NCBI RefSeq assembly: GCF_030272615.1
Contig: NC_081413.1
Location: forward strand, 552,073,136-552,137,135
Length of the DNA stretch: 64,000 nt
Direction of reading: 5' to 3'
Source of the DNA: Cryptomeria japonica
Taxonomy: Eukaryota > Streptophyta > Pinopsida > Cupressales > Cupressaceae
Shown one piece after another: positions 10,249 through 22,800 of the stretch; positions within the stretch are counted from its first letter, which is position 1; the number at the start of each line of letters is the position of its first letter. The notes below the pieces were generated by a model. It ran no database searches. It saw only the letters and a list, made by a program, of their open reading frames with translations, and had not been told where the DNA came from. The position numbers were made by a program, and so were the translations under genes.

Positions 10249-10771
10249 TAGGATTGCACTATTACGAAAGTTTTGTAGATGTATATTTTTGACTCCTGTT
10301 CAATAAAACGTCAGTAGTGGTGCAGACGTTTTGTAATCAGACATATTATTTCATTTAGGAAAACACTTTGTATGCTTCATGAATGGTTATTTTCAATAAA
10401 CCTGATTGATCAAAGTTTTTCTTTCTGGTTCTTTTCTTCGGGAGCCCTTCTTGAACCAGTTGTAAAAATATATTAAGTGGCCTTGCCACCTTGTCAAAAA
10501 ATTAAAAAAATAAATGTGATTGACTTCACTTAAACAACTTCAATGGTTAGTGATTGGTTTTTTGTCCACTTTTTCTTTCTTTTTGAATGGTTCTATGTGG
10601 CTTTTCTACACTTCTTGTATGATGAATGGTTTTTGCACTTCTCTTAATGACTTCCCAATCAGTCTTCACAAACCAAGGCGGGTGAGTCTATACCTGAAAC
10701 CTAACTGTAGGTTATAGGTTTTTATATAGCGGATTTAAAAGAACCACTTATTGTAAATGGCAATTTTTCTT
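10249..10771. other. Non-coding flank
   Basis: AT-rich, with two AATAAA-like signals (10,303 and 10,396) that could serve the coiled-coil gene. Nothing else is recognised. Confidence 0.35.
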
Positions 10772-11025
10772 AACTTCCACCTGCTTATAATAGTTGCTTA
10801 TAGAAGACTGAAAAATTCTTATTTATAAATGATGGATAAACTAAATCACAAATACATAAGATAGCCTGCTCAATGAGGTATTCTTCTTCGTAAATATTAA
10901 CTTCCACCTGCCTATAATAGTTTCTTATTGAAGACTGAAAAATGTTTATTTATAAATGATGGATAAATTGAATCACAAGTACATAAGATAGACTGCTCAA
11001 TGACTATTATTCTTTGTAAATATTA
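10772..11025. repeat. 127-bp tandem duplication
   Basis: AACTTCCACCTGC starts at 10,772 and again at 10,899. The two units run TATAATAGTT, AAGACTGAAAAAT, AATGATGGATAAA and CATAAGATAG in the same order, with scattered substitutions. It is a local duplication with no coding content. Confidence 0.85.
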
Positions 11026-11059
11026 AATATAGATCAATGAGTATTTAACTATTTAAGCT

Positions 11060-11880
11060 TTACCACATGAAAGGTTTGTTTTGGAGCCACAATAGCTTCA
11101 GCCCTCACGAAAAAGGTGTAGTATAACACACAGGTTAGTTCTACTTGTATTCCGTAAACAAAGAAACTCAAATTGAAAGTAACAATTCATATATATGTGA
11201 CAAGTGTTAGTCAATCATTTTTGCTGATTCGTTGTCTAGCTGCCCACCAATTCCACATCGTCATCTCACGGTGAAATAGACTAACACGTCGTGTTAGTCG
11301 ATTTCGTCGTTTCGCGGGTGTAAAGGAAATGGTGGCCTGCCAGTCAGTGAATCAATGAAAAGGACTAACGTGGCATGTTAGTGTTAGTCGATTTCACCAT
11401 TTCATGGGTGTAAAGGAAATGGCAGACGCATCTATTCTAGCTCTAGAAAGATAGTACGGAGTGACTAACACGTGTGTTACTCATGTGCTTTACACTGTCA
11501 ATTTTGCAATTAACAGTTGTGATTGACTAACCTATCACTAACATGCAAAACTAATGGTTGCGATTGACTAACCTGTCACTAACACGCGAAAATAACAGTT
11601 GTGATTGACTAATGGTTACGATTTGAGGACTAGCTGGCCGACTTTTCCTTTTGGAACCCGAAACGGTGAAATAGACTAACACGTCGTGTTAGTCCTTTTT
11701 GCTGATTTGCTGACTGGCTGGCCACCATTTCTAGCTGTGTCTATTCTGGCTCCAAAATGGACCTTTCATACAACATGTTAGTGATAGGTTAGTCAATCGC
11801 AGCCATTAATAGCAAAATCGATGGTGTAAAACGTGTGACTAACACGCATGTTAGTCACTCCGTAATGTGCTAGTCCATTT
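11060..11880. mobile_element. Cluster of nested MITE-family copies
   Basis: At least five partial or rearranged copies of the miniature element lie here in both orientations. Right-type ends appear at about 11,080 (TTTTGGAGCCACAATAG) and inverted at 11,737 (GTCTATTCTGGCTCCAAAAT). GACTAACACGTCGTGTTAGT palindromes occur near 11,280 and 11,675. The ATTTTGCAATTAACAGTTGT core is tandemly reiterated at about 11,495-11,610. This looks like repeated self-insertion plus tandem slippage. Confidence 0.7.
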
Positions 11881-12211
11881 CGCTAATTCACGGACTCTAT
11901 TTACCATGTTTGATAACTTTGTCGATAATTTGTACTATATGTAATTTATGTTAAATTTTTAAGTTTCATTGTTGATCACTTATTATTTTATACTATATGC
12001 TAGTGTTATACGTGTTGTCTTTGATTTTCTTGCGCAATTCCCTTTGATGACATGTAATGGATTGTTTATATTGTAACAATAATGCATTTCTAAAACCTAA
12101 CCTCCTTAATTAATCTTAATTAATTGATATATCTTATACAAAACATTGACATACTTGCATCATCATGAGGAGAGAAAATTGTCTTCAATCCAAGTGTTCA
12201 CAATTTACACA
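11881..12211. other. AT-rich non-coding stretch
   Basis: No gene or element end recognised. Confidence 0.4.
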
Positions 12212-12478
12212 TCTGCATTCCATATCTCACATCTTAATTTTATTGCATATCAATATTGCATTATTACAGAAATCAATTCTATTCCTTTTAGAGTAGACTT
12301 AATTCCTATGACATGTTTAGAGAAAGGATTATATTTATTAGATTATCTGCATTCCATATCTCACATCTTAATTTCATTGCATATCAAAATTGCATTATTA
12401 TAGAAATAAATGCTATTCCTTTTAGAGTAGACTTAATGCCTATGACATGTTTAGAGAAAGGATTATATTTATTAGATT
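12212..12478. repeat. 134-bp tandem duplication
   Basis: TCTGCATTCCATATCTCACA starts at 12,212 and at 12,346, and both units end in AGGATTATATTTATTAGAT. Differences are few, so the duplication is relatively young compared with its surroundings. Confidence 0.9.
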
Positions 12479-12731
12479 TAAATTAACATATAAAGTTTAT
12501 TGGTTTCTAGACATATAAAGTGCATAGAGACAAACACATAAATTGTAAAAATAACTAACATAAACATATAAATCATAAACATTCGACACAAACGACATAC
12601 AAAGATCGGCTATGTAACCATAGAAATTAACTATTTTATAAAAATTAGCATAGTCATACAGGATCAACTATACAATTTTAATTAGAGGACTTCCTCTGTG
12701 TTGGGAATCTACTCTGTATCCTCACAAACCT

Positions 12732-13176
12732 CTATGTTGGTCGTGGACTACCATAACCCATGAAAATGGGGTTGTAGTCCATAATAAGTAGGCTCCATGG
12801 AAAGAATGTCGTGACATCCTCGATACTATCATCAAAGTATGGCACTAGGGACCGTCCATGTCTCCAATGGGGTCTGTCAGCACACATTATGTGAATCTAA
12901 GGGAGAGTGACTGGCCAGTACGCAAGGGTGAAATACACTGGCCATAGTCGCCTATACAAAGCGATCGTCAATGGAGTCGACAATCTAGTGAACGAGATCA
13001 TGTCTTCTATGTTGACAGTGTACATATTGTCCTCCGTATAATGTCTTCCCATTTGAATGGTCCACTCAGTGGCCCGTTTGGGAGTTATTGTTTGGATAAT
13101 ATCTGAAACAACGATATCCGGGAGGTACTGAAATAAGGCAAACTCCTCGTCATTCTCTACCAACCTCTCTAGCAGT
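12732..13176 (-). pseudogene. 3'-terminal exon of an unknown gene with an in-frame TAG
   Basis: On the minus strand an exon begins at 13,176 after the acceptor CTACAG. It reads LLERLVENDEEFALFQYLPD, then VTLP and TAG at 12,897-12,899. The same frame continues for about 55 further coding-like residues (PHWRHGRSLVPYFDDSIEDV) to TAG at 12,732-12,734. I do not recognise the family. It lies downstream of the MULE transposase on the same strand, so it may be a last exon of that gene or a separate captured gene. Confidence 0.4.
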
Positions 13177-13620
13177 CTGTAGATACATACGATAAGAGTG
13201 TTAGTAATATAACTATAGCATTCAATAAATGTAAGACATAAGAGTGTTAAGCACTAACAAAATGCAAGAAATAATCACACCATAAGAGTATTAATTATTT
13301 AACTAGAGCATTCAATAAATTGAAGATATAAAAGTGTAATACTGAAAATTAAGTTGCATAAAACTTGTGCCTGTCGCCTGAGGTGTATGTGAAAGCCATT
13401 TAGTGATAAAACATAGCGAAAAACAACAGACCTACATACAAAGATACATTATAAAATATGGTTAGGGACAGTTATAGTAAACATTACAACACAACTACAA
13501 TAAACAAAGCTGTTCCATATTACGCAACAGGTTCAATGAAGAATGGCTAAACATCAAGCACATATATGACATAGTTACAAACAGAAAGCTTAATCTGAAC
13601 AAATAATACCAAAATTAGTA

Positions 13621-16600
13621 TCAGCGAGGATCATTGTGTGATCCCTGTCCATGTAAAAGACCATCAAAAGCCAATCGTCGATGAGGACTCCTATGGCCAG
13701 GTGTTGAGGGGGTTCTGAACACTATCACACATAAGTGTGGATCACTTTCACCAACTACAAGACATGCCAACTAAATAAATGCATGCAACATTCACATGTT
13801 TAGAAACCACTTACAATTGACACTAGAGTACCAACCTATATCAGACACAACTGATGCAGTGGCAAGGACATGCAGTTCTAGTGCTTGGTCCAATTGCCTC
13901 TTTCCCCTTCTCCTCCTAGAAGTCTTAAAGGGGAACTCAAAGGTGACAGGCTATTGAACATCATGACAGATCTCACTCCTAGTACTATGCATATGTTGCC
14001 GCCGATTGTGATGACGGACCCGACTTGCACTGAACCAAGGCCACATACGTTCAGGGGTTGTATTGGCTAGATCGGTAGACAAACTAAAATCAAATGACAT
14101 GGCACCGACATTCTGATGATCAGCCATGAACCTATCCAGACAACCTACAAATGCCATTAGTTTATCGCCTAAACCTAGCATTGTTTGCGACAATATGTTT
14201 AACTTTCTGTTTGCTTCATTCCACATTACGGTGTCCACATCCTCTAAATTTGTATGTGCATTAGAAATGGTATCGATGATAGGTTCACGTGTTGGGTTTT
14301 CATTAGTATTAGCAGATGTTGGAGTCGACATAGGAATAGCATCTGTATGAAACAAGATCTTAGGGTGAAGTACACATCTTTTAAGTTAGCAAAGATCAAC
14401 ATTCACGAACATCCACTTACCCGAAACACATGAATCATGGAATGAATTGTTCATCATTGCAACAACCTTCAACACATGCTTGCACATGTTTCCTCGCAAA
14501 CTCCATAGACATTCACAGATGTAGAAGTGATCTCCAAATTTCCTAACCACATACCAGTTGCACGAGGACTCACTTTTCACCCAGTACCAACTAGGAGTAG
14601 TGTCATCTGGAACACAATCGACATCAAGAATTGCCTTTGCCCTCTCCATACTAGTTTGAAAATGTGTCAACCTGTAGTTTTTAATAAATCCAAAATGTTG
14701 CAATTCTCGCTTATGCTGGTAGAATGGTTCCACTTTATACACAAGTATAACATATAGATTGTCCACCCTCCTCGAGCATGTCTTTTTATCATCTCTTAGG
14801 TGTAGTGACTTCAATTTTCCATGGTATGATTCGATGGCATTATTTGTGTCCTGGTTAGCATGAGTGAAATTCCTAAAGTTTTTCGCCCACATAGCTAACC
14901 AAAAAAAAATTGAAATAAAGAAATTAAAAATAGGAGTAGGATGTCAACTACCAAATGACAACCAAAACGGGTAACAAGTCATAAAGCCACCACTCGAATC
15001 TAATGTCGAACTCATTGATACGACCTTCTCCTTGACACCATGTGTTGTAGAAGTACTCTAGAAAACGTGGCTGATCACTAAATTCGGCAAAGAAAGGGTG
15101 CAGCTCCTCCACAGTGCTCTCTTCACTTTCATGCTCTGCCATCATTATCGCCCCTAGATGGTGAAAAATGTCCATTGCGCTTTCCTTCATTGCATACTTG
15201 TACACATTCTTCAACCATGCTCGACGCACGTGCCAAATACAAAGTATGACACAACATTCAAAAACACTCATTTTATGAACAAAACGTTTAATTAGGCTAA
15301 GTTGGGAGCCTTCTCATTTGAAATAAAATGTAGAGAAACGTATCATAATGTTTGATTTCATGTAGACAAAATTTCTCTCTTGCACTTACTCTATCGCTTG
15401 AATCTCTGCACTTGCATCATCCATGATAAATGAATTTATCCTCTAGTCAGGCCTCTTTTCCTTTCCTCATCTCCACAACTCCATCAACCACACCTGGATA
15501 TCCTCGATCTTGTTCCTTGATGTCATAGCCCATGCAGCAGGTACCCCCAATTTCTGCTTGTCGAAGACGAGACACGAATACAATTGATACTGTTTTAAAC
15601 AACAAACATGAAGATCATGACCATCCACAGATCAAATGGGCTACACGAAAACAGGTTAAGTTCGAAGAGACTTACCTCGTATTTGTTTGTTGCGAATGTC
15701 AAAACCATTGAGATGATTGAGTCATGTGAGAATCGTACCATCATGTCAAGCATCCAAGCCATTTGTATTCCCATAATGAAAGGTCTGTCAGCACCTTGTA
15801 GCTGCTGGAAATTTTTTTTTTGTGCCTCATCCTGTTTTTCCATTCTAAGATGCTAGTGGCATCATGCACATGCTTTTGTGACCAAATAGAACAGACCCTC
15901 GTCGCCGCATTCATAACATCCTTGCATGTGACGAACGAATCTCTCTTCTTCAACATGTCATGAAAAACAGGATCATCAAGATGTCTGTCCACAATAGCAT
16001 CAACGCTCACATACATCAGCAACAACCTCTCTATATATGCTTTGCATTCATCAGAAATGTTTGGTGCAAATTGAGAGCGCAGCTCATTGCTGGTATCATC
16101 GATGCCATGACAAGCTTCACCATTCTTGTCTACATGCAATGGTTGCTTCAATATCAAGATAGCCACATCTGGCCTACCATATAACACCTTAACAATGAAG
16201 TGGCATGTACAACCTCTTTTTTTCTAATATGTCTGCACGCGCTTCTTATTTGGCGACTTTTTCCTATTGTCTTCTTGTCCATATGAACACCAATACCTTC
16301 AAAAACAACTCTCCTATTATCAACAACAGTCATAATGTCATTAAATATAGACAAAGAATAGGAAAGAATGTGTCTTTGAACCGGATATACATCTTTGTTG
16401 TATGTGTCTTGTGCATAGAACTATCATGCTCAGTGTGCCTCTTTCTGAGGAATTGGGTTTCAACACCTTCACACAATGATTCCCCTCTGATGAATGCATC
16501 CAATCTACCCAGTGGAATTACTGCACACAGGTCTGTTGTTGAATCATTTTTGACACAAATTGGCATCCACTGAATATCCTTTGAAGAGAAATGACGCAAA

Positions 16601-16650
16601 CCTTCACCACCATCTTGAACTTCCAATACCATAATGTCCTGCCATTTCTA
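13621..16650 (-). pseudogene. Mutator-like (MULE) transposase pseudogene with SWIM zinc finger
   Basis: Reading 16,650 to 13,621 the blocks are: an unidentified N-terminal block; a Cys/His block (GCTCHFIVK then EACHG, about 16,220-16,085) like the N-terminal zinc motif of SWIM-type MULEs; a helical linker (YIERLLLMYVSVDAIVDRH); FIMGIQMAWMLDMMVRF; the DDE core split by an intron (TFATNKYE / YQLYSCLVFDKQKLGVPAAW); CIWHVRRAWLKN (about 15,210); NAIESYHGKLKS (about 14,830); and a SWIM finger, ICECLWSLRGNMCKHVLKV (about 14,490). An exon with a SRRRRGKR basic signal follows, then a final exon ending TGA at 13,621-13,623. The position where the first catalytic Asp is expected (M-D-A-T-F in relatives) reads M-V-L-T-F, so the enzyme would be dead even without the frameshifts. 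It would have cut and joined Mutator-type DNA transposons in the nucleus. Confidence 0.8.
15590..15675 (-). other. Preserved 86-bp intron in the MULE transposase
   Basis: On the minus strand, exon ATNKYE is followed by donor GTAAGT at 15,675. An acceptor TTTAAAACAG ends at 15,590, and the next exon begins YQLYS. Splicing restores the expected transposase core in frame, so the boundaries are well supported. Confidence 0.75.
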
Positions 16651-17129
16651 GTGTTTTCCCATTCTGGTCCTATACATATCAGAGAAAGAAAGAGATGTCA
16701 TCAATAGTAAACAACCACAATGATGATATCTTCAATGTGATATTGTTTTGAGATAGTGGTTGATGTCAAATGTGTTTTCCATGATATTGGTCACTTGGCA
16801 CAAATGACCAAAGCTACTTTACTATTAGACCTTCATCCTGTTAGCGCATATTTTTACAAAATAGTTTTGTGCTATATATGGACACTTTTAGTTTTATCAT
16901 AAGAGAATTTACTAGTGGATTGTATGTACAGGTGATATGTTGCAGTATCTTCATGAAAAAGCATCACTTGGGCATATTGAAGGGAATGTTGAGTACTATG
17001 GCATTCTGGCAATCCTCATCTTCATAATTACTTTCATTGCAGAAGCACTTTTGGAGGATCAACATAGAGCAGGGTCGTGAACATGCTCACAGATGTTAGT
17101 GGTATGTGTTGGAAATGGATGCCTCTATT

Positions 17130-18030
17130 ATCACTTGAAAAAGATAGTACAGATTGACTAACCTGCATGTTAGTCATGCATTTTACACTATTGATTTTGT
17201 AGTTAACGGTTGCGAATGACTAACCTGTCAGTAACACGCTATATGATAGGTCTATTTTGGAGCTACAGTAGCTGAGGCCATTTGAAATATTCCTCTAATT
17301 CACTTGAAATTTGTTCATACTCATCAGTTTAAATTTGACTAATGAAACAGTGTGAAGAAAATCTACGAGCTCTATCGGCACAACCTCTGCCGATGACCTC
17401 CACATATCGGAGTATGTTTCGGCTATCCAGAGCGCTCTCCATCTACTATACTGATACCCGATGAGTCTTGACTAACACGCGTGTTAGTCACATGTTTTAC
17501 ACTGTCGATTTTGTAGTTAACAGTTTCGATTGACTAACCTATCAGTAACATGCTGTATGACAGGTTTGTTTTGGAGCTAGCCATGACCGTTTGAAATATG
17601 CCTCTAATTCACTTGACCTTTGTTCATAATCATTGGTTTAAATCTGACCAATGAAACAATGTGAATAAACTCTGCGAGCTCTATCGGCACAACCTCTGCT
17701 GATGACCTCGACATATCGGAGTATGTTTCAGCTATCGAGAGCGGTCTCGGTCTGCTATACCGATACCCCGTGAGTCTTGACTAACACGCGTGTTAGTCAT
17801 GCATTTTACACCATTAATTTTGCAGTTAGTGGTTGTGATTGACTAACCTGTCGCTAAGACACTGTATGAAATGTCCATTACACATCTAATCTGGCTTCAA
17901 AACGGCAGTACAGATTGACTAAAATGCATGTTAGTGGATCGTTATACACCATCCATTTTGCAATCAAAATCTATGATTGACTAACCTGTCGCTAACACAC
18001 TGTATGAAAGATCCATTTTGGACCTTAACG
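17130..18030 (+). mobile_element. Four MITE copies, three in a 310-bp composite tandem repeat
   Basis: GACTAAC starts of the core lie at 17,156, 17,470 and 17,778, spaced 314 and 308 bp. Between them the same spacer repeats (GAGCTCTATCGGCACAACCT, then CATATCGGAGTATGTTTC). The unit 'MITE plus host-element spacer' was therefore duplicated in tandem. A fourth copy, 17,888-18,030, is the cleanest in the window, with ends GGCTTCAAAACGG and CCATTTTGGACC about 140 bp apart. Confidence 0.75.
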
Positions 18031-18668
18031 AAGCTTGAAGTAGCAGCTTTGAAGTCATCCTGATGCCCCGACGAAGTCATCTTCGGCCATCAGGGTAGCT
18101 TCGCTTATCGGATGGATGAAAGGATAAAAGGCGTGCATGTTTCATCCAGATCCAATGGTTGTCGCTATACCGCATGATGGACATGCACTAACATTATCCA
18201 GTATGGCTTCACAACCAATGTGGGGCCCAGCAAAAGAGCAGGTCCATTGAAGAAGAAGACCATATCGGGATAGTGCCTAAATAGTTAGACCAATCCTTGA
18301 TGGCATGAAGAATCGAAAGGCAGAACCATCGGTATTACCTATACCAATAAAATAGACTCGGAAGCATAAAGCATAAAAGTGCATTGGAGACTCATCGAGA
18401 CTTCGGGAGGAATAGAAAAAGGCTATTCTGACCCCTGATGAAGATAAAAGCGCTTGCAGGGATATCGGTGTAAGTTATATTAATAAAGTAAACATTAAGT
18501 GAGGACTCATCAAGACATTAGAAGAAGAATTTTTATGCTATGCTGAGTCCCAATAGGACTATTAAGGTGGACAGAGAGTTGGTAGGAGTTATTGGGGGTG
18601 AGTTATGCTAAAAACATGGGGGACTTAGTTAGAATGCAAAATGGTATATTGACTTAGATGATGCAGGT

Positions 18669-18851
18669 GTGATGAAGGATAAAACCGTATGGCTCTTTGA
18701 GTGTAGGTCTATGCTTAGTGCAGCCCAAGCCATTTCTAGGGTGGATATTCTTGATATGAATGATATGGTCGATCAATTGGAGAACTTTTACGTGATCAAA
18801 AATATTAAGTCATTGTTTAGTTTTGTGTTTTCAGTGCAATTGATGTTTTAG
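18669..18851 (+). pseudogene. C-terminal remnant of the ~1,000-codon ORF
   Basis: Sixty codons match the C-terminus at 30,518-30,751: DKTVW, C-x-SML, AxAIxxVDxLDMND, DQLxxFYVI. After FYVIKN the frame diverges into non-coding sequence. It follows directly on the 5' non-coding block because the rest of the ORF is deleted. Confidence 0.7.
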
Positions 18852-19806
18852 TTAGGCTGTTTAGTTGTTGTTCAATTAGTTGTTTAGGATAATGAAAGGG
18901 TGTGTCCTTTCATTCGTATCTCTTAGCATTTGGCTTTATAATGAGTCATTTTGTATGTAAAGGCATCTAGGATTCAGGGAAAATATATACTACCTGCAAG
19001 GACTGCAAGTTATATGTATTAGTGAAGTCTATAGGAAGAAGAAGTATTTTTTTGTGCACACAGACTATAATGGAGTATTTTCAAGTACATGTTATGTATG
19101 CAATCATTTCCTAAGAATTAATATACAAGGTTCAAGGTTTCTCTTTTGTAAATATTGTGCATGCTTTTATGTTGATGAGTTATCTTTGTCCTCTTCATAA
19201 ATCTGTCATTTGATTTGCTATGATGTGCCATCACATGTTGTTACATTAAATATGAGATGGGGTTTTTTATTATTCCAAACTCTATATTAACTAATCTTCG
19301 CATATTTCTTTTAAAGTCCTCAAAGAATTCTTATTCTCAATATACTATCATAATTATTTCTTTTGAAGGGCATTCACCGGAGATAAAGAGATTGTTGACA
19401 CCCCATGCTTTTGGAGACAACTAAACAATCATAGATAATTTAATCAAAATGATAACAAGCATACAGACACAAAGACAACATAGATGTGAGCTCATAAATG
19501 TTTTGATTGTATATTAATATTCTCTCATCAAAGTTTTACATAGACACAAAAAGATCTTCCAAAATGCCAAAAACAAAAGGCTGTATTAAATTTTGCTAGA
19601 GCTTTCATACAAAATTGTGGCGATCCCCATTCTAGGTAGTCCTAGTATCCACTTATAGAAAATAGGATGCAAAAAACTTCGGACTTCCCTACAAAATATT
19701 CCTATCCTAACCATAATTCCCCCAAAAAACTTACACCAATTACAAAATATTGTAGCAATAGGAGCGCAAGTGATTGTGAAAAGTATTCCTTTGCAGATCA
19801 GGTTGC

Positions 19807-22800
19807 CTATGAACTACCACATGCCAGGGCGTTGGTGGGACCTTCCTTTGCTTCTGCTTCTTTCAAAATATATTTGGTTTCCCATATTTTTAATGTATCA
19901 TCATCAAGCCACAAGAATTTAATGATTTTTTTCTTTAGTTTTTTCCAACTCTTCCACGATTTTGTCAAATGTTTGACTTCATTCTCCAAAAACCCAAAAT
20001 GTGATTTTATTTTGTCAATTTCCTCAATAGTCTAAATAAATAAAGAAGTATCATCCATATTTATAATTTTATTAATTCTCTGACACAATTTATGACCCAA
20101 CTCCTCAATCCATACTTCTTATCTTTTATCTTGTTGGCGCTCAAAAAACCTCCAGGAAACAATTCAAATTTTTGACTTGCATACTCCTTTCAGTACAAGT
20201 TTGCCCTCCTTTCGATGCTCTCCATCTGTCGTACACCTGGACAACTCATTTGCTAATTCACAAGTAGGTCTGATTATGACATCAACACCTTCTTCTCCCT
20301 TGGACAAAGAATATATAGTCTTCAAATCCACCTCTCTGGCGATCCATTTATCCAAAATTGGCTCCAAAGTAGCCTTTTCTTCTTTGAAAGAATGTAAAAG
20401 TCTCATTACCCTTCCCATATGTATATGCACAATTACTGGCCCAATAGTATCATCAAACCTCAAAAGAGTACTCCTGATCTTTTCCTCATACTTATTTGCA
20501 AAAAATGTTTGAGCTTACCTCAATTTGTCAATCTCATCCTGAATGTTCTCAGCTAATTGGAAACCAGGATTCATGGGAGGAGGGAATTCAATAATTGGGC
20601 TGGAAGGAGGGGGCTTAGCAGGAGAAGAAGCAATTATCAGTTGGGAAGACTCACCACTTTGATGTTGTCCTTCCAATTTACTCTTCAGCTCTACAATAGT
20701 GCCATCTTTAGAAGCTAGCTCAAGCTTTGCTTGATTATAAGCCTTTAGGACTACCTCTAATTTCACATGGAGATCAACTTTCTCCTTGGCCTCTTTTTCA
20801 GCCACTGCCATGCCGAATTTAGCAGACTCTAAGGTCGTGCTAGTAGCTTCTACTACCCCTGTGTCTCTGACTCTTTTCACAATCATGCCCCCTGAGTAAT
20901 CAGATTGAGAGAAATCTCTCCTTTTATTTTCCTCTCTTTTAAGTGACCACATTACAAGGGTTGCATGGTCAGTACTGTAAGTCATTCCCTCTAAAGGCTT
21001 GGTCTCCTTCCTTAATACATCAAAAACTATTGCATCGGCTATGTCCCATTCTAGGAGAATTAGCACCCCAACATCTACAATCAATTTTCTTCCTTCCTCA
21101 GGGGTAATTTCTCCAAACTCTCTCACCATTTCCTACTTTATTTCTGCTTCAACAACAGATGTACCCTTATGGGGTTGTTCAACTTTATCCTTTTCACACC
21201 TTTCTTTAAACTGCCCTATATGCCTTCGCCAAAGAAATTGCAGAAAGGCTCCTATCTTTATAAAATAGTTATTAGCCAAAAATTCATTAGTGGCCTACTT
21301 AATGATAGGATCCAATTCTGTACTTGCAAATTCTTCAACAGTCAGGTCCATTTTGGCACTTGCTGGCTCTTCTGGCATCCCTTCTTGCAATTCTCCATAT
21401 GTACATGCAATCTCCCCTAAGCTTCCTAGTTGCAGTAATTGCTCAGCAACTGCCTTCTCATAACCTATAAATAATGGGGATTGCGAAGGATAATATTGGG
21501 ATTCACTTGACTATGCCTCTTTTTCCAACCTCTGCCTTTTTGGAGAAGCTTCTGACTAAAGGGCAACCTCCATTGGCCTCTTTCCCTTTGATGTAGAATG
21601 TTCATCCCTCCTAGGCATTACCACATTATATCCCGATTTCTTATACATTACATACTGTCAAGGGGGAATGACTTTGTCCAAAGTGGGCTTAGTCAAGACA
21701 AGCTTTGCTTTCTCAGGGTCTGCCTTCATTACTGCATCCTTCTTCTCATTTAGAGTCTACATTGCATCTTCAAAGTATCGTAGCAAAAAATTGATCCTCT
21801 CCTCAAATGGATGAAAACTTTTTAAAGGATCATAATTCTTATCAAAAAATTGGACAAAATCAAGGGTCTTCTTGTATGCCAACTATTTTTCCTTTTTTAC
21901 TTCCTGCTCATCCAAATTAAATTCATTTCTTATTAGATCTTTAGGGAAGTGAAATTGATGAGTTATGCACCTGCACCTGACTTTCTTCCTAAACATACCA
22001 TTGAAGAAGTCTTCGGGATCAGAAAAACTAGCCACTTCCATTAACAATCTGTATGTCTGAAGGAACTTCTCAAAATGTATCCAACCACCTTTGGTGACTA
22101 CAAATTGATGTGCCATGGTGACTATTGGGAAGATTGTCCCTCTTCCTTTATTCGTCAGCTCTACTTCTTGTAGTTCTCCAATTTGCCCCATAATCTTAGC
22201 AATACCAATATTCAAAGGGATCTGATAGGGGAGAAAATATGGGGTTCCCTTGAAACCATATACTCTAAAAACAGTGGAAACGAGATATAAGATTATGTCA
22301 CCCCAATTGTGCACAATCTTGATGCTCTCTGCAAACTCCTTAGGTCTGATGAATTCAAGGAGAGCCTTTGGGATCCTAGGGTTCTCTTGACGTGGAAGAA
22401 TTCTAAGCTTAGATGCAAAGCATCTATCAAATTTCAGATAGCTAGCAACTTCTTTGTCCCAAGATAGATGTATACTCCATAACTGAACTGGCATGTCTTC
22501 ACCATCCCTTTCTCTTCATAGGTCCATATCTTTTCCAAAATATTCCACGCCTTTAAACAAGAACATATGCATCAACATGGAATACCAGCCAAAAGGTCTA
22601 TCAACTTTAGCATTATTTATCCCAATTAAACCCTCATGAATGACATCTACAAGATAAGGTGCAAAATCATATGCTACTGCTAAGGAAGGGTTCAAAATTT
22701 GTGCCATCATAAGCATATAATGAGTTGGCATGGCATTCTTTGCATCTTCTCTGAAAATTTGACATAGAGACCAATATACACCTTTAGCCCTTAAAGTAAA

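Larger units (their letters stand above)
16838..19390 (+). mobile_element. Deleted copy of the ~1,000-codon element family (copy 1)
   Basis: It starts TGTTAGCGCATATTTTTACA at 16,838, matching 26,147 of the fuller copy. Alignment continues through GCATCACTTGGGCA (about 16,967), the ATCGG-rich block (18,040-18,655) and, after a jump, the C-terminal coding end and the 3' tail (18,660-19,390). Relative to the 26-31 kb copy it lacks about 3.2 kb, nearly the whole ORF. It has gained a block of MITE copies at 17,130-18,030. No LTRs or terminal inverted repeats were found, so the transposon class is unknown. Confidence 0.65.

Noticed and set aside
4386-16837. A single element bounded by the MITE ends at 4.4 kb and another at about 16.8 kb
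   Set aside because: The right boundary has no GCTCCAAAATGG-type end, and the MITE at 4.4 kb is a complete copy by itself once the copia insertion is removed.
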